DNA from: Clytia hemisphaerica
Taxonomy: Eukaryota > Cnidaria > Hydrozoa > Leptothecata > Clytiidae
Reading direction: 5' to 3'
DNA length: 64,000 bases
Assembly: GCA_902728285.1 (NCBI GenBank)
Contig: CACVBU010001307.1
Location: 1,118,948 to 1,182,947 of the forward strand
Shown: in pieces, positions 32,301 through 43,967 of the stretch
Numbering within the stretch: position 1 is the stretch's first letter
Layout of the letters: the number at the start of each line of letters is the position of its first letter
The notes under the pieces: model-generated
Databases searched by the model: none
What the model was told of the DNA's origin: nothing
What the model saw: only the letters and a program-made list of their open reading frames with translations
Program-made: the position numbers and the translations under genes

Positions 32301-34931
32301 AACCTTCAAGAGACCTTTACATCATTGATGTTTGATTCTAAAAGATCGTTAAATCATTCCTCAATGGTGTTGAAGAGCGCAAATACAACGGTTAAAGAAA
32401 CTGAAACGCTTCATAAACAAGTTTCTCAAATCAGGTATCAATCTTTATCAATCAAACCAAAGTTGGGTTAAGTTTTAAGAACACCTATGTTCAGTTCTTT
32501 AAGGTCTATCTCTTCGATCCTTTGGAGTCACACACTACGAAAGGCTTAGATATTGGGCTGTTCCATTAAAAATTCTATAGGGGTGGACGAACCTTTTTGA
32601 GTCAAAAAAAGATTCTTGGAAAAAATACCCCCGGGAAAATGGCAAAAACAAAGAAAGTGCTGGAAAATTCATATGACAGTGGACGAGTCAAAATAGTCTT
32701 TTACCACCTGAATATTTTAGAATAACTTTTTATCCCCTGGAAAAATGAAAAAAAACAGTCCTGTACCCCCTGGAAACTCTTCTCAGATTTACCCTCTTGA
32801 AGTATTCCTCCACCCTTTCTGTATGGATAAAAATTGGAAATGGCCAATTACCTAGTCTAGCAAGCTAGACGACTAATTTATACATAGTAGAAATAAAGCA
32901 AAAAGTAATGAATGGAACAATTTTAGTCGTCTAGAAACCTTTGTGCACTAACTCCAAACAAAATAAAAGTGTCAATATTGCAATTATAATTTTTTCCTGC
33001 TCAAAATAATTCTTGAGAAAAAAATATGTGTGGATTTGTGTATTGAAAGTTTTTCATTTGAGTTGATTTCTTTTTGAGAGTTTGTTGTTGTGCTTGATAA
33101 ATTGTTTTCTCGCTAGGCAAGTTTCTGCGTAGCTAGCCCCTGTATCTATAAGGCTGGAACACCGGATTCTTCCAGTCGTTTATACAAACTAAATCCCGTA
33201 TTATTATTATTATTAGTATTGGTATTATTAGTATTACACGCATTATAAACGACTCCAGTCTACCAATTACCCGAAAGTAGTTATATGAATTTTTGAAATA
33301 CTGGACTTTATTTTCGTATCATCTCCACTTCATTGTTTCACAGAGACGGTGTCTTCAATGCATCGAAGGTGTCAAATGCAACATTTAATACAGCGCAACG
33401 TATGTTGGTAGTATTAATGGATTATGAAAATGCTATCATCAACTCGTCACAATCGCTGAAAGATTCAATGGCACAGTTAGATAAGGTACCTTTTTGAAAC
33501 TTTGTTATTAAAATAATATCAAGCATAAGGAAGGCCAATCTTCCCGCACCCTCCTTGTTTGTGATATCCATCTCATAACGCCATATCTTACGGAATCACG
33601 TGTAAAAAATAAGGTTTTCTTCAATTTTGAACACTAAAGCGAATCTAGTGGACTGTTAGCACTTCCTGGCAATACATTTCAAACATGCGGACGTAAGGTA
33701 ACTGAAATACGTAAGCATTCGTGAAAAAAAAACGCCAAGAAAAGCAATGGTGAAGTAAAAAATACAGTAATTTGCATTGTGTACACGAATACACGCTTTT
33801 TTGATACTTTTTTATAGTACTCGGTTTATGAGGCTGATATTTTCGTGATCTTAAAAAGTTTAAATTTTGTTAAATTGTTCTGAATTTTCCACTTGTTGAC
33901 CAATTGGATTAAATTCTCTTTCTTACCTGCTACTGAACACATTCTTTCTCTTTGCAGCTTAACAAGAGCAGTATTGAAACAATCAAATACGTGAAAAGTA
34001 TGAAATTGCAAGTGACAGATATCTTTCGAAACGTTTCAAAAGTTTTCAATAAGAGTACTGATCTACAAAGTAGGACTAATGAACAACGACAGGTATGAAC
34101 CTTTTTAATACCCTAGACTAAGCTATATTCACCATCTTGAGTTTTTAGAAAGTTGGTATTTTTGTAGCACTACTCGTTGTATATTTGTAACATTATTTGA
34201 ATTCATGAAGTTTTTTGTCTGAAAATATTTTGACTACTCATCATCGAATTGGCACCATTAGGGTACCAATTTAGAAAAACTCCGTTCAAAGATTTTGTTT
34301 GGTGGGATCAAGAAACTGTATCCATGGTAATAAGAGTCAATGGTGACAAAGCGTCTTAATTTATATCAAAAGACTTCATGAAAATGCAATACAAATTGTG
34401 TTTGAATATGAAATTCTTCTTTTCTAGGATGCATTAAATGTACTTACTACATTTCGAGATCTAGAGAAGAAGCCTGTTTTCAAAACCAATATGACTGAAA
34501 TCCGAGCTATGTTTCGTAAAATCAACTCCCTCGGTTACGAGGGTTACGCTTTAAGCGTTCGGTGTAACGCAACTTCTAGTCAAGTTCTCAACTTGACTAA
34601 ACAAGTCAAAGATAGTTTGAAATGGGCAAGCGAGGCAAAATCGGACCAATCGAAGCAAGCTGGTGATGTTCGACGTTTGTTTGAAGAGATGGAGAAAATT
34701 GTTGTTTTGAATTCAACCCACGTGACCGAATTAACCAATGAAATCAACCAATCACGTGACGTCTTTCAACAAATGAGTTTAACGCATGCGCTGATGGCTT
34801 TGAGAAAAGCACGTGATGAGCAAAAAATAAAAATTGAATCACAGAGGCAAAGCGTTAAAGAGATGAAAGAAGAAATTAGGCAATTGAGGCAACTCTATGA
34901 GCAAATGAAAAATACAAAAGGATGTGGTTGA
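20353..34931 (+). CDS. Laminin chain with LN, LF-type and L4-type domains and C-terminal coiled coil
   Basis: Basement-membrane laminin subunit, 1837 residues. Coding exons: 20353-21343, 21603-21770, 22771-22944, 24083-24295, 24512-24743, 24941-25344, 26874-27017, 27472-27757, 28024-28775, 29272-29502, 30355-30504, 31139-31369, 31678-32434, 33344-33485, 33958-34092, 34428-34931; phases agree throughout. Order: signal peptide; LN domain (~30-277) with gamma-like TCGTPPTKYC and DITDVQIHGRCHC; LE repeats from 278; laminin IV type B/LF-like domain (~536-727, from MYVPSFNHYILEAE to LVLLPDY); about four LE repeats; laminin IV type A/L4 domain (~940-1105, GGYFVLSAPQEYLG); LE repeats; heptad coiled coil from about 1250 (ACSLCHGLIQDEV) to KGCG-stop. 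No LG domains follow, and no beta-type disulfide knob is seen in the coil. The start is the first ATG; an ATG at 20331 is closed by a stop. LF plus L4 on one non-alpha chain is atypical. Chain class is inference: a gamma-like or ancestral beta/gamma chain, or an alpha-like chain lacking LG domains. Confidence 0.93.
22020..22405 (-). repeat. 155-bp-repeat family element in laminin intron 2
   Basis: Reversed copy of the element at 3388-5440, with about one and a half units. It keeps both outer ends: the CAACTTCAGTTGAGCTAGAA palindrome with the GTCTGTCTGTCC tail on one side, and GTGCGTTGCGCACGTTCGAC on the other. This defines the unexpanded element. Confidence 0.75.
23060..23930 (+). mobile_element. 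Imperfect foldback element in laminin intron 3
   Basis: GGTTCAATCAAGGATTTATT followed by ATACACTGGATA (about 23089-23120) is mirrored by ATCCAGTGTATAATAAATC followed by TTGGTTCAAT (about 23871-23904). Outer CAGCTGT and TACAGCTGA blocks also mirror. Frames of 70-85 residues across it are not linked to laminin splice sites. Confidence 0.55.
25426..26637 (+). mobile_element. 1.2-kb foldback element with TTGGTATCGATACCAA array (family GR1)
   Basis: It lies in laminin intron 6. The ends are CAGGGGGGGGTCAGGGTCC and the near-complement; TCAGAGA is duplicated at 25419-25425 and 26638-26644. Arms of about 500 bp pair almost end to end, with the turn near 26030. Each arm carries two or three copies of the palindrome TTGGTATCGATACCAA set between GGGGGACCCACCCCC spacers. 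It is non-coding; transcribed with the gene it would form a very long hairpin. Confidence 0.85.
28800..28975 (+). repeat. Short inverted-repeat element with TTCGAA motifs in laminin intron 9
   Basis: AGTCAACTCTCTTTAATTCG on the left is mirrored by TTAGAGGAGTCAGTTG on the right. TAATTCGAAC-like motifs recur in between. It resembles the CAGTTGACGCTC family at 38927-39135 and 46508-46684. Confidence 0.55.
29069..29218 (+). mobile_element. 150-bp MITE in laminin intron 9
   Basis: Inverted repeats of about 37 bp, GAACATAAAACAAACTGAAG continuing through TGACTTTTTCCAAATCT, and the complement at 29182-29218. The small core includes TTCAATAGTAGCCGGCGATT. Confidence 0.8.
32555..32846 (+). mobile_element. 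GGGCTGTTCC-type element in laminin intron 13
   Basis: The left end is GGGCTGTTCCATTAAAAATT preceded by ATT. The right end is degenerate (GGAAATGGCC) and followed by AATT. The interior carries spaced CCCCTGGAAA/CCCCCGGGAAA motifs. It is a relative of 50597-50918 and, more distantly, 4878-5140. Confidence 0.65.
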
Positions 34932-35417
34932 TTGTTTTGAAGACCAGAGCCAACTTGAGTTTAGAGCTTTAGGTCTTTGATTATTTTATCGAGTCTTCAG
35001 TTCAGTTTACTTGTTTTTCAATCTGAAATTTTGCCGAATTGAATTGAACCTTTAACATACTTTTGGTTGGAATTGTATACAAGACAAAAAGTTAAAAGTA
35101 TAAAAATATTTTCGCACTTTTTTCACCTTTTTTATTGTTTTATTTTTACACATTTACATCTTTATATTATTTTTTGCAACGAAATTTTGGTACTGGAGTG
35201 ACATGAATTAATTTTTTCAATATATTCTGTATCTTTAAAAGCATTATTTTTCTAAGTTATTGTTAAAAACATTTTGCAGTGTGTGTATATATTTTGTGGC
35301 ATAATTATTAGTATGTATGAAATTAATTAGTTTAGTCTCTTAGAATTTTAATTCTTAAATTGAATACACTTTTCAAGCATTTTCATCCCAAGTTCTTTCA
35401 CTGTAAGTTTTGTCGAA

Positions 35418-35423
35418 AATAAA
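35418..35423 (+). promoter_or_regulatory. Candidate laminin polyadenylation signal
   Basis: AATAAA about 490 nt after the laminin stop codon. Only its position supports the call. Confidence 0.4.
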
Positions 35424-36189
35424 ACTTTTCTGTAAATTAGTTCAAACTATCTTCGTTACCAAGGTAAGAAGACCACCTGTAACCTTAAAGAGGATTGGAT
35501 TCGAGTTAACCAGGATCGAATGACGTCAGATTTCTGTTTTGCAGAGTGTGTTAATACAAAAAACTTAGACATCTGTCGACATTCTACCCTGGCAAACTCA
35601 ACTAAGGTTCATTTTCTTTCAGTTTTTGGCGCAACAGGATCAATGAGATCTTAGACCCTTGAAACCCAAATTGATTTTAGACCTTTGAAACCCAAATTTG
35701 TATTAAAACGTAAGGACCATCAATATAATTTAAACCCCTTTTACTACGGTTATAAAAAGTTGGTAACTGTCTTAATACCTTTTTTTGTAAATTTTGAAAA
35801 TATTTTAGTCACAGATTGACACATTTTAACGCTTTCTTTTTACGAAATTTAACCTTATAAAAACTGTATATTACAAAATTTATTAGATTGACATTATTTT
35901 GAAATTTTTATTTTTTAACCAGGTTTGAGAACAAAATTAATTTAATAGGGTAATATAATTAGGAAATTTATTGATAATAAAAATATAGTTTGCTGCTTCA
36001 CTTGAATTTAGTTGGAACCACTGTAAAATTATACGATAGTATTGATGTGATATAGTCTGGAACATTTTACCTGACCACGAAAAAGTTTATAACAATTGGA
36101 ATCGAATTTTCTTAAGGTATTCCTACAGTTCTGTAAAGGAAACTTAAATTTTGATGTACGGATAGAAATCATACTTATATTCGGGTAAA

Positions 36190-36480
36190 TACTAGACTAG
36201 AGTCTACTTCTGGCTGAACTTTGATTTCTAATAATTTTTGCTGACGCTGAGTCCAGTGAAGTAGACTAGGAGCATTTGACGAGGTCGCCATTTTGAGAAA
36301 AAATGTCAAAATTCAAATAACAATAAAAATACTTAGAGTTGAAAGAGAAAATGAGGAACAAACATCATTAACAGATTTGCAATGCCTTATTCTCAAATAA
36401 AAACATTGCTTCATACTGTTTTCACCTTCCAAAAGCAACTAAAATGTGTTTTATAGTCCGCCTAAGTAAAAGCATATTGC
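36190..36480 (-). repeat. Inverted copy of the dispersed repeat at 300-620
   Basis: It carries CTAGACTAGAGTCTACTTCT, GCTGACGCTGAGTCCAG, CGCCATTTTGAGAAAA and TTCACCTTCCAAAAG in the order expected for the reverse complement of 300-620. Confidence 0.6.
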
Positions 36481-37314
36481 CATACATATACTGCCGGGCC
36501 ACTTAATCACACTATCCAGTCAGGATACATAAGCGAAAAACTTTATGCTTTTCTAAAAATGTTCAAACAACGTCAAAAACAAGGTGTGGCCATATTTTTT
36601 TTCAAGTGGAAGGGTCAAACTTGACTAAATTGACTAGTTCAAACTTTAAGCCGTCATTGTTTTGGAATTAAAAGGAACAAGGATCTCGTCTATAGCTCAT
36701 TGGGAAAGTTATGGTCTCTTCTTTCTGACAAAGTAATATGTGACTAATAATTCTTCATTTTTTAGATATCAAAAAATTGAAATTTAAAATAACAACTAAT
36801 AGTAATAATTGGAAGAAGATCAAGTCGACTGAAGAACCGAAATTTTCATTGTTGTTGGTTTCTTCATTGTGTTGTGTTATGTTGTGTGTCGCCCGTTTGA
36901 AAGATGACTCATATGGAAAGTATTTACGTGAGACAGTATGTATTTCATAAATTTTCATTCTGAGAGAGATTTGTGTTTGCAGTACAAAAGAGGTTTTCCT
37001 GCTTAAAATCTCGAAACTCGAACAAAAAACTTTGCCTTATTGGCCTTATTGATCAAATATTCTAATGACTTTTTTGCTGGAGTAATTCAAGCGACATTTC
37101 TATAAATTTTGAGACGAACTCTTTAACCTGGCTAGAAAATTGTCATGGGGGTTGTATAATGGACTCTAATGCTGAAAATCTCTCTATAGGTATTTTATAG
37201 AAGAGGTCTATCATTGCTGCGCGAGTAGCTGCTCTGGTCTTCCATCGATATTGGTATTACGATGTCAAACATATACTGAAAATTAGGTAACTCTTGCTCT
37301 TTGTGTCTACTTAG

Positions 37315-37480
37315 AAAGTTTGAAACATATGAGTGAAGGTAGAGAGTCATATTTCCCTAACACCCTGCCTGGAAGTGCTTATGGGATTCAAACACAGTCC
37401 ATTGCGGTGCAAGTCTGTGATCGAAATCTTCACACAACCAATCGACAGAATGTTAGTGAAACACAATGATAGCCTTAGTT
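37315..37480 (-). repeat. tRNA-derived SINE-like repeat, copy 1
   Basis: Reverse complement of the repeat at 49440-49625. The pair share GTGCAAGTCTGTGATCGAAA and, on the minus strand, a B-box-like GTTTGAATCCC. It is less well preserved than the other copy. Confidence 0.6.
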
Positions 37481-37653
37481 TAAAACAGTTTGAGAGGGCC
37501 CGATAAAAATTACTGGAACTTCACTTGTTCAAGTTAGAATTCTGTAATTGCTTTTTATTCTTGTGTCTTGTGTGGTTTTTTGTGAGGAGTCAGGTTGAGC
37601 AATGAAGATTGTGAATGAGAGCCTGTATGTGAGCGTAGGGTTTTCAATATAAT

Positions 37654-37659
37654 TTTATT
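37654..37659 (-). promoter_or_regulatory. Candidate aquaporin polyadenylation signal
   Basis: AATAAA on the minus strand about 485 nt beyond the aquaporin stop. Another candidate is at 37554-37559. Neither can be preferred from sequence alone. Confidence 0.3.
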
Positions 37660-38142
37660 ATTTTTAGATAAAGATTTTAATGTTTTAAGTTATATAAATA
37701 TACAAATAAATTTTAAAACAATACAAATGGAAATGATTAAGATAAGGTTTCTAAGACTTTTGAATAAAAGAACAATTATAAAAAAAGACAAAGAGTTGAT
37801 TAGATTTCAAAATTTGTTTGGAATATTAATTAAAAGAAAAATGGGAATTTCCATTTGGTCTAAAATAAGATTAATTGGACTCGGTGGGTACTAAATTTGA
37901 CTCTTGATTTCGAAAACTAAGGTTTGGATACTTGGAAATACTCCTCACACTCTCTTACGCTATCACCACAAAGGTCTTTGAAGACGAATGGCCAATTTTC
38001 TCTGTTCTTCTAATATTGAAAAAGGCATTCGAAAACGGTTGACCCGAATACTTCAGTCAAATGCCGATCAGAAAGTAACATCCTTAGTCGGTATCAGTAT
38101 AAGAGGTTTTAGTTCAACATCGACCTGCAGCATAGTCAGCAT

Positions 38143-40969
38143 TTAGACACTTGAGTTTGAAGTGCTTTTGATTTTCATATGAACAGTTGGCATAGGTTGT
38201 GCTTTGTCTTTGGGTTTTTCTTCACCAAGTTTGAAAATGTATTTGTAAGACAAAGACGCACATAATGCTCCTACCAATGGACCGACCCAGTAAACCTGTC
38301 AAAGAAAGATAGGAATGAGTAAATCTTCTTAACTGAGGGAGTTTATAGAAGTACCTGTACCATAATTGGAGATGGCACGATTTCAATTAACGTTTTATTT
38401 GGAAACAATGCCCTGGGAGAATCTTTCTTTGTGAATTAGGATCGTATTTAGATTTAGAACGCCATATGGATCCTATAGTTTCTTCGATGAAGTCCATTTT
38501 ATGTGGGTAGCCCGGTACTACTAGAGTTTTTGAAAGTCTCTCGATGTTTTTTAACTGGTTAACGTGTTCAAAAGCCTTACCCAGTGTTCGTGGACAAGGT
38601 TTCCAGTAACAGCTGCAGGTCCAAAAGCACGAATAGGATTGACTCCAGCACCAGTGAATGGCATCTAAAAGATATTTATCAAGTGTTTGGTTACGCAAGG
38701 GAGATTTTAAATAGTTTCATACAATAGTTACTTCTTAAGAGATCCCTGTAGCTTATAGTGCGTCTCGTGGAAAAGGCATTGTTTAGTAATACAGTATTGC
38801 TTGAAATCAAAATCGTTTTCCTGGCAGCATCAAAATTTTGTGTTCCAGTCTCAAGAAGAGCATACGTATAACTTTCGATTATGGTTTCTACAATCTTTGA
38901 CTTTTGAACTCTAAGCTGTGGTAGTATAGTTGACGCTCTCTAATTTGATATTCAAGGGGAATAAGGGAGCTTTATCGAATAAGGAAGCTTTATCGAATAA
39001 GGGAGCATCGTTTATGAGAGTTTCTTGTTGACGGGGTCTTTCAATTCCATTGAATAGGGGAGCCTGTCGAATAGTAGAACGTCAAATAAGAGAGCCTATC
39101 GAATAGTAGAACGTCGAATTAGAGAGCGTCAACTGTATGTTTATCCACTTACTCCCATCAACATTGCGACTGCTACAGATAGACCAACGACCATGTTCGA
39201 TTGTAACAAAGAGAATTGGTTGTCAGGATCTCTTGCTGCAATGATAACTAACATGACAATGAAAGTTAAAGTGAGTTCGACCACGAATGCAACTCCAACT
39301 AACAGATCATCGTGAATGGATAATGTTCCAAGATGACCACGGACATTGGATGGTGTGTAGAGATAAAGAAGACCAGCTCCGGCACAACCTGGTAGAACAG
39401 GGTAGAAAATAGATATCGATCAAAGTTAGTTTATACACCTATTAACCCTAGAAAGAGTGTGGAGACTTAAGTCTTGCTCAAAAATTGTCCAAACCTTGAA
39501 AAAGATAATCATTTAGGTTTTAAGATTAATTTTCTGAGTCAGCACAAAACGATATTTTAGCCGAGTTAGCAATGCCATTGAGACCATATAGTACGTTTCA
39601 ATGCCAATCTTTTGATTCTAGTTTAAAAATGTAAAAATTATATTGGGTAGTTGATGACTACATCACGAAATAGTTTGGGTCATTTCGGACCCCTTTCGGG
39701 ATTTAATTCCCGGGGACAAATTTTGAAAAGCGACACTATTTTTGTTATCTACTTTTCATGATCTTTAAGATAAACCTCATTATTGACTTTGCACGGTTGC
39801 ACGTATAAACTTGAAAAGGCGAAAATTTAAACTTAAATTTCTTTACATTTTTTCCAGGCCTGATCAAGTTATCAAACGTCTTTTGGAAGGTTTAAATTGG
39901 TTGTAAAAATTCATGAATCAACATGTCCGTGTATACATGCCAAGACCTCTTTTTGACATTCAATCACAATAATACCAAGTAAGTTTTAGTGTATTTTGTT
40001 GCTACAAAATATGATCCTTATTCATTTAAAGTCAGATTGATGTAAGATCTATGAAATTTGAGACCGCTTTCCCTTGCGATAGATATCTACAGGAGTCACT
40101 CCGGCTAAGGAACAAACCCACAATCTCGCGCACCGTAACCAAATCTCTTTGCAGAAGGACTTTGTAGGTCCTATGCTATTTCAGGTGCCACTATGATAAT
40201 TGAATGATGTATTATAGTGACGACGGAAGAGTTTTTGAATATTAGCTCCTCTTTTGCCTAAAGTAAGTATTTTTTTTAAAATAAAACATCACTTAATTAG
40301 TAGATTTTCATTTTGCTCTGTAAAAAGTGATCAGACTAGCCCGTAGTAGTGAAACCATCACCCGAGACAACCCTGCAAACCCACCCCTCCTGTAGTTATT
40401 CTGAAAAAATGGTACCTGTATAGCTCCTTGAAATAAGAGCAATCAGTTGTCCACAGATCAACAGTAGTTTGAACTTAAGTTTGTAAAGTTTGTTGTCAAA
40501 TACAAAGCCTGGTCTCCTAAAACATTGGTGAAAATCTAAATTCTCAAAAGGGAATGATATACTTACTGCCAGCGACTTGAACAGCAGCGTAAACAAAAAA
40601 TCGAACGAATTTAATTTCACCGGCAACCAACAACCCAAATGACAAGGCTGGGTTAAAATATCCCAATTTCTCAGCTGAAACTGTAATCAAAACAGCCACA
40701 ATCCCTCCAACGCAAACGGCTTGGTGTAAATCAGACCTTGGTTCTCCCAAGTTAAGACTACATCCACACGCAATAATTGTAAATATTAACGTGTAAATGA
40801 ATTCAGCAAAAACGTATCGCCAGAAATTTGGTTCTGTTGGCTCGTAAAGCCCGATTTTGTCTCGCCATGTTTCGCCGCGTGCTTTCACAAGCAAAACGGT
40901 TCTCTCGCTTGGTGTGGAGACATAAGTCTCGTAAGTCGATACTTTAGACTCGCCTTCTTCTCCAGACAT
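38143..40969 (-). CDS. Aquaporin (MIP family channel) with NPA and NPI motifs
   Basis: Six-helix membrane channel for water or small neutral solutes, 291 residues. Minus-strand exons are 40567-40969, 39153-39388, 38581-38664 and 38143-38295; GT-AG sites and phases all agree. The first half has FWRYVFAEFIYTLIF and the pore motif GYFNPALSFG. The second half has GVAFVVELTLTFIVMLV, GLSVAVAMLMG and the second pore motif TGAGVNPIRAFGPA. The alanine of the second NPA is isoleucine, while the pore arginine after it is kept. Aligned without gaps to vertebrate aquaporins, the usual filter histidine falls on a methionine in VAMLM, so permeability may differ from a strict water channel (inference). The tail is Lys/Ser-rich. 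An in-frame ATG at 40990 would add seven residues; MSGEEGES was preferred as a typical cytosolic N-terminus. Confidence 0.93.
38927..39135 (+). mobile_element. TA-flanked element with AGTTGACGCTC ends, aquaporin intron
   Basis: The ends are TAGTTGACGCTCTCTAAT and ATTAGAGAGCGTCAACTG, both next to TA, which suits Tc1/mariner-pogo type insertion. The interior repeats TCGAATAAGGGAGC and TCGAATAGTAGAACGTC. It is the same family as 46508-46684. Confidence 0.75.
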
Positions 40970-41785
40970 ATTTATTGAATTTGTTAACAAAATCTTTCAA
41001 TACCACCTTTCGCTAAAAGCGTTTACCTTGACAAGTCAGAAAAGAAGGATTGAATCGCCAAATCATTTAATTAAGCCACTACCCCTTTTTTAATGAATCT
41101 AGACCCCAGTCCCCCTTCTTTCTATTTTTGCAAGCACACCAGCGAACTCTAAAATAAATACTAGAATCTCATAAAGGATTGATTCTGCTAGACTATCGAT
41201 ATGAAAAACGAAATATTAGGTTTCTTTTGATTTGAAAAGATTGCGTGTAGGTTGAAAATAGTATTATGAAATTTAGCCTGAAATGCTCATTAGGCTTTTT
41301 CACGACCTTTACTGGTGTAAATTTAATATGGTTTCTTTGTCCATTCCAGTTCTTAAAGTTTGAGTTCAGTATTGTACACGTAGCTGATGAACTCATCGTT
41401 CAAATTGTTCAATTAGAGGTTAGGATAAACAAATAACATGTTGTGTTGTTTACTTTCAAAATTCGAAAGTTTTGATGTCGTATAATATTGTAAAGAAGAT
41501 ATACACTGTTGTCAAAAAATATTGACTCTCTTTTAGTTTTCTTTTACTATCGGTTTTATTTTCTAAATGACGGATATAGGCTTTCCGTTTTTAGAGCTTA
41601 AACCTCGCATAGATCATCTCGTTTTTATCGGAAGAACCCCTTTAGAATGTACACTTGACCTACATTCTAAACTCCTCGAGAGAAAAAAAAACTAGGAGTG
41701 ACACAGTATCTTATTAGTTAAATTCTGTTACTATTTTATGCGAGCTATATTTTCATATCGAAATCGATAACGTTGAAAGATAGTT

Positions 41786-41937
41786 CTAGGCGTAGTAGTA
41801 AATAAAGCAATCATCGTCATTCACTTCACTGTAAGATGTTTGGGTAGGATTCCCACTCGATGCTGCCATTCCCTTGAAAATACTTCGCCTGAGCTTACCC
41901 ATATGAGGGGAATTGGGTACCATTACTCTGATAAATA
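41786..41937 (-). CDS. Possible terminal exon of an unknown gene
   Basis: On the minus strand, TTTATTTATCAG (a good acceptor) is followed by an open frame of about 50 codons. It reads VMVPNSPHMGKLRRSIFKG, later SYSEVNDDDCFIYYYA and a stop. The base composition is less AT-rich than the surroundings. No matching upstream exon was found between 42 and 47 kb and the peptide was not recognised. It could be a last exon, a relic or chance. Confidence 0.2.
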
Positions 41938-43663
41938 AAAGATTGTTGGGAATTGTTAGTCGTTGCATCTGATTTGGTAATGCGTAAGATTTCTGCCTCA
42001 AAAAAATTAGAGTGAGAAATTCGAATTTAGCGCTGTCCTCACTTACTAAAATAAATACCAAATTTCGGAAGTTGCGTTTTCTCTAAGAAAGTGTGACCAG
42101 TGAAAGAATAACAGAATTTGATTGGCTGTGTTTCCAACCGTCATTAGGATTTGGGAAATTCAAACTCTCAGCCCATACCTTGCTATATATTTCGCCATCA
42201 GTATATGAAATAAGAAATCATAGCATGGATCTCCAGGCTAATGCCAACCACATCGGCAAGCAGGGATATCCTTCCTTTCTTAATTGGTCTAAATATTATG
42301 TCAAGGGTTTCTGAATGCTTTCACGTCACAATTTAAAGCATTTTGGAAGTCTAATCGAACGAATCGAACGAGTTGGGGCATTTAAAGAGAGATTCGATAT
42401 CTTTGCATATGAGGAAAAGTTTATGGTAACTTCTTCTTCGTCTTTAAGCCTCGTGGAAATTTAATTATTATCCAGAGTTTAAAATGACCCGGACGCAAAA
42501 GTGTTTGATCGACAACTTCAAATGATCGTTGCTGTGTTCATTCAAACCCGTGCAATGTCTTGGAACGCATGTTATCAATTTACACAAAAGTATTAATAAA
42601 AACAACCTCCCCTAGACACCTTCAGAATTACCTTAATCCTCCCCTAAATTAGGTTAACCTTTTCTTATTTTCATTATCTCAAGTCAAAATATGACCTTCA
42701 CGAGAAACAAAATTTTCACGTGGACCCACGTGGACGCTAAAAATAATGATATATAATGTCACATGTTTGTTTATAAATCCTTTTTAAAATATTGGAAACA
42801 ATCCAAAGTCAATTACTACTTAAAATTTTCTTGTAATTTAATCCGTCAGATGACTTGAATACATGCGAGTTATATAATATATGTAATTTTGTCACGATTT
42901 TTGTGCTTTTCATAGGTTGAGATAGTATTGTCTACCCTCAATAAATCATACGATTTAAAAATCATTAGATTTGATGTTCTCGGTCGGAACTTGTCTGGAA
43001 CAAGAGATGGCTTCTAGAAAAATCTTATTGTTACCTTAATCATGTTTTCTTTTTTGGCACGGAATCTTTAAGATTGTTTCCCTACTAAATGGAACATAGA
43101 GAACAAACAATTCCACTAAAACTAAACTGACCGCCGGAGGCGGTTTCTTTCATAGTGGTACGCTAATCTCGTTTTGCCTTGGCTCACTACTTTGTCTACC
43201 ATTTACTTTCGGTTTTTTTAACTAGATTACCCAGGTGTTTCTCTTTTTTTTCCCTGAATGTCTTTTATTCGGAATTGAATAATCGAGACATGAAAAATGA
43301 CTATATTGTAATCTGTTTTCAATGAATAATCTAAAATGTACTGGAGATGACATGTACGATGTAGGCGTTAATAATAATGTGCGCGCGCGCTCTTATTTCA
43401 CGAGCGTGATGGAAGGCGGTCGTTTCAGTGTGGTTTACATCCACACTGTGACCTAGTATAGAATCATGTTAACACTCTGAAAGAGAATCTGGAGCGTTAT
43501 TATGTTCATTTTTGTTCTACACGCGAGCCCCAATTCCTTGTTCTAAGAAAATGAATGGTCGTCTCTGAGTGATACAAATTATTAACTAATTGACATGTGA
43601 TGAACTTGTGGTCTTAATTGGAAAGTGTGTCAATATCACATGAGATTATGAAGAAATTATAGG

Positions 43664-43967
43664 CCCGGGGGGGGGGGGTACTACCCTTGTCGACCGACGG
43701 GGGTGCTCCGCTGAGGTTCGAAAAATGGACCCTACGTGGGACTCGAAATTTGCGAAAAAAGTGACCCTGAATGGGACTGAAATTCCAAAATTTTCTCAAA
43801 TGTTCTACTTTTTCCCCAAATTTTCCAAAAATAGGCACCCTACGAGGGACTGATTTGTCTATTTTGGTGTTTTTGCGACCCTACCTGGGACTCGTGGAGG
43901 TTAAAAAGGTACCCTGACCAGCGGAGCATCCCGTAACCCATTTTGCCCTAGTACCCCCCCCCCCGGG
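43664..43967 (+). mobile_element. G-tract element with 8-bp target duplication (family GR2, copy 2)
   Basis: The ends are CCCGGGGGGGGGGG-TACT and AGTACCCCCCCCCC-CGGG. ATTATAGG is duplicated exactly at 43656-43663 and 43968-43975. The interior has four spaced ACCCTAC-NN-GGGACT motifs. The perfect duplication suggests recent insertion. A 74-residue minus-strand frame inside is not a gene. Confidence 0.85.

Larger units (their letters stand above)
34932..38142. other. Interval between convergent laminin and aquaporin genes
   Basis: The interval contains the two 3' UTRs and poly(A) signals, a dispersed repeat at 36190-36480 and a SINE-like sequence at 37315-37480. No exon could be supported. A (TTA)n-like patch is not here but at about 33200 in the laminin gene. 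Confidence 0.55.
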
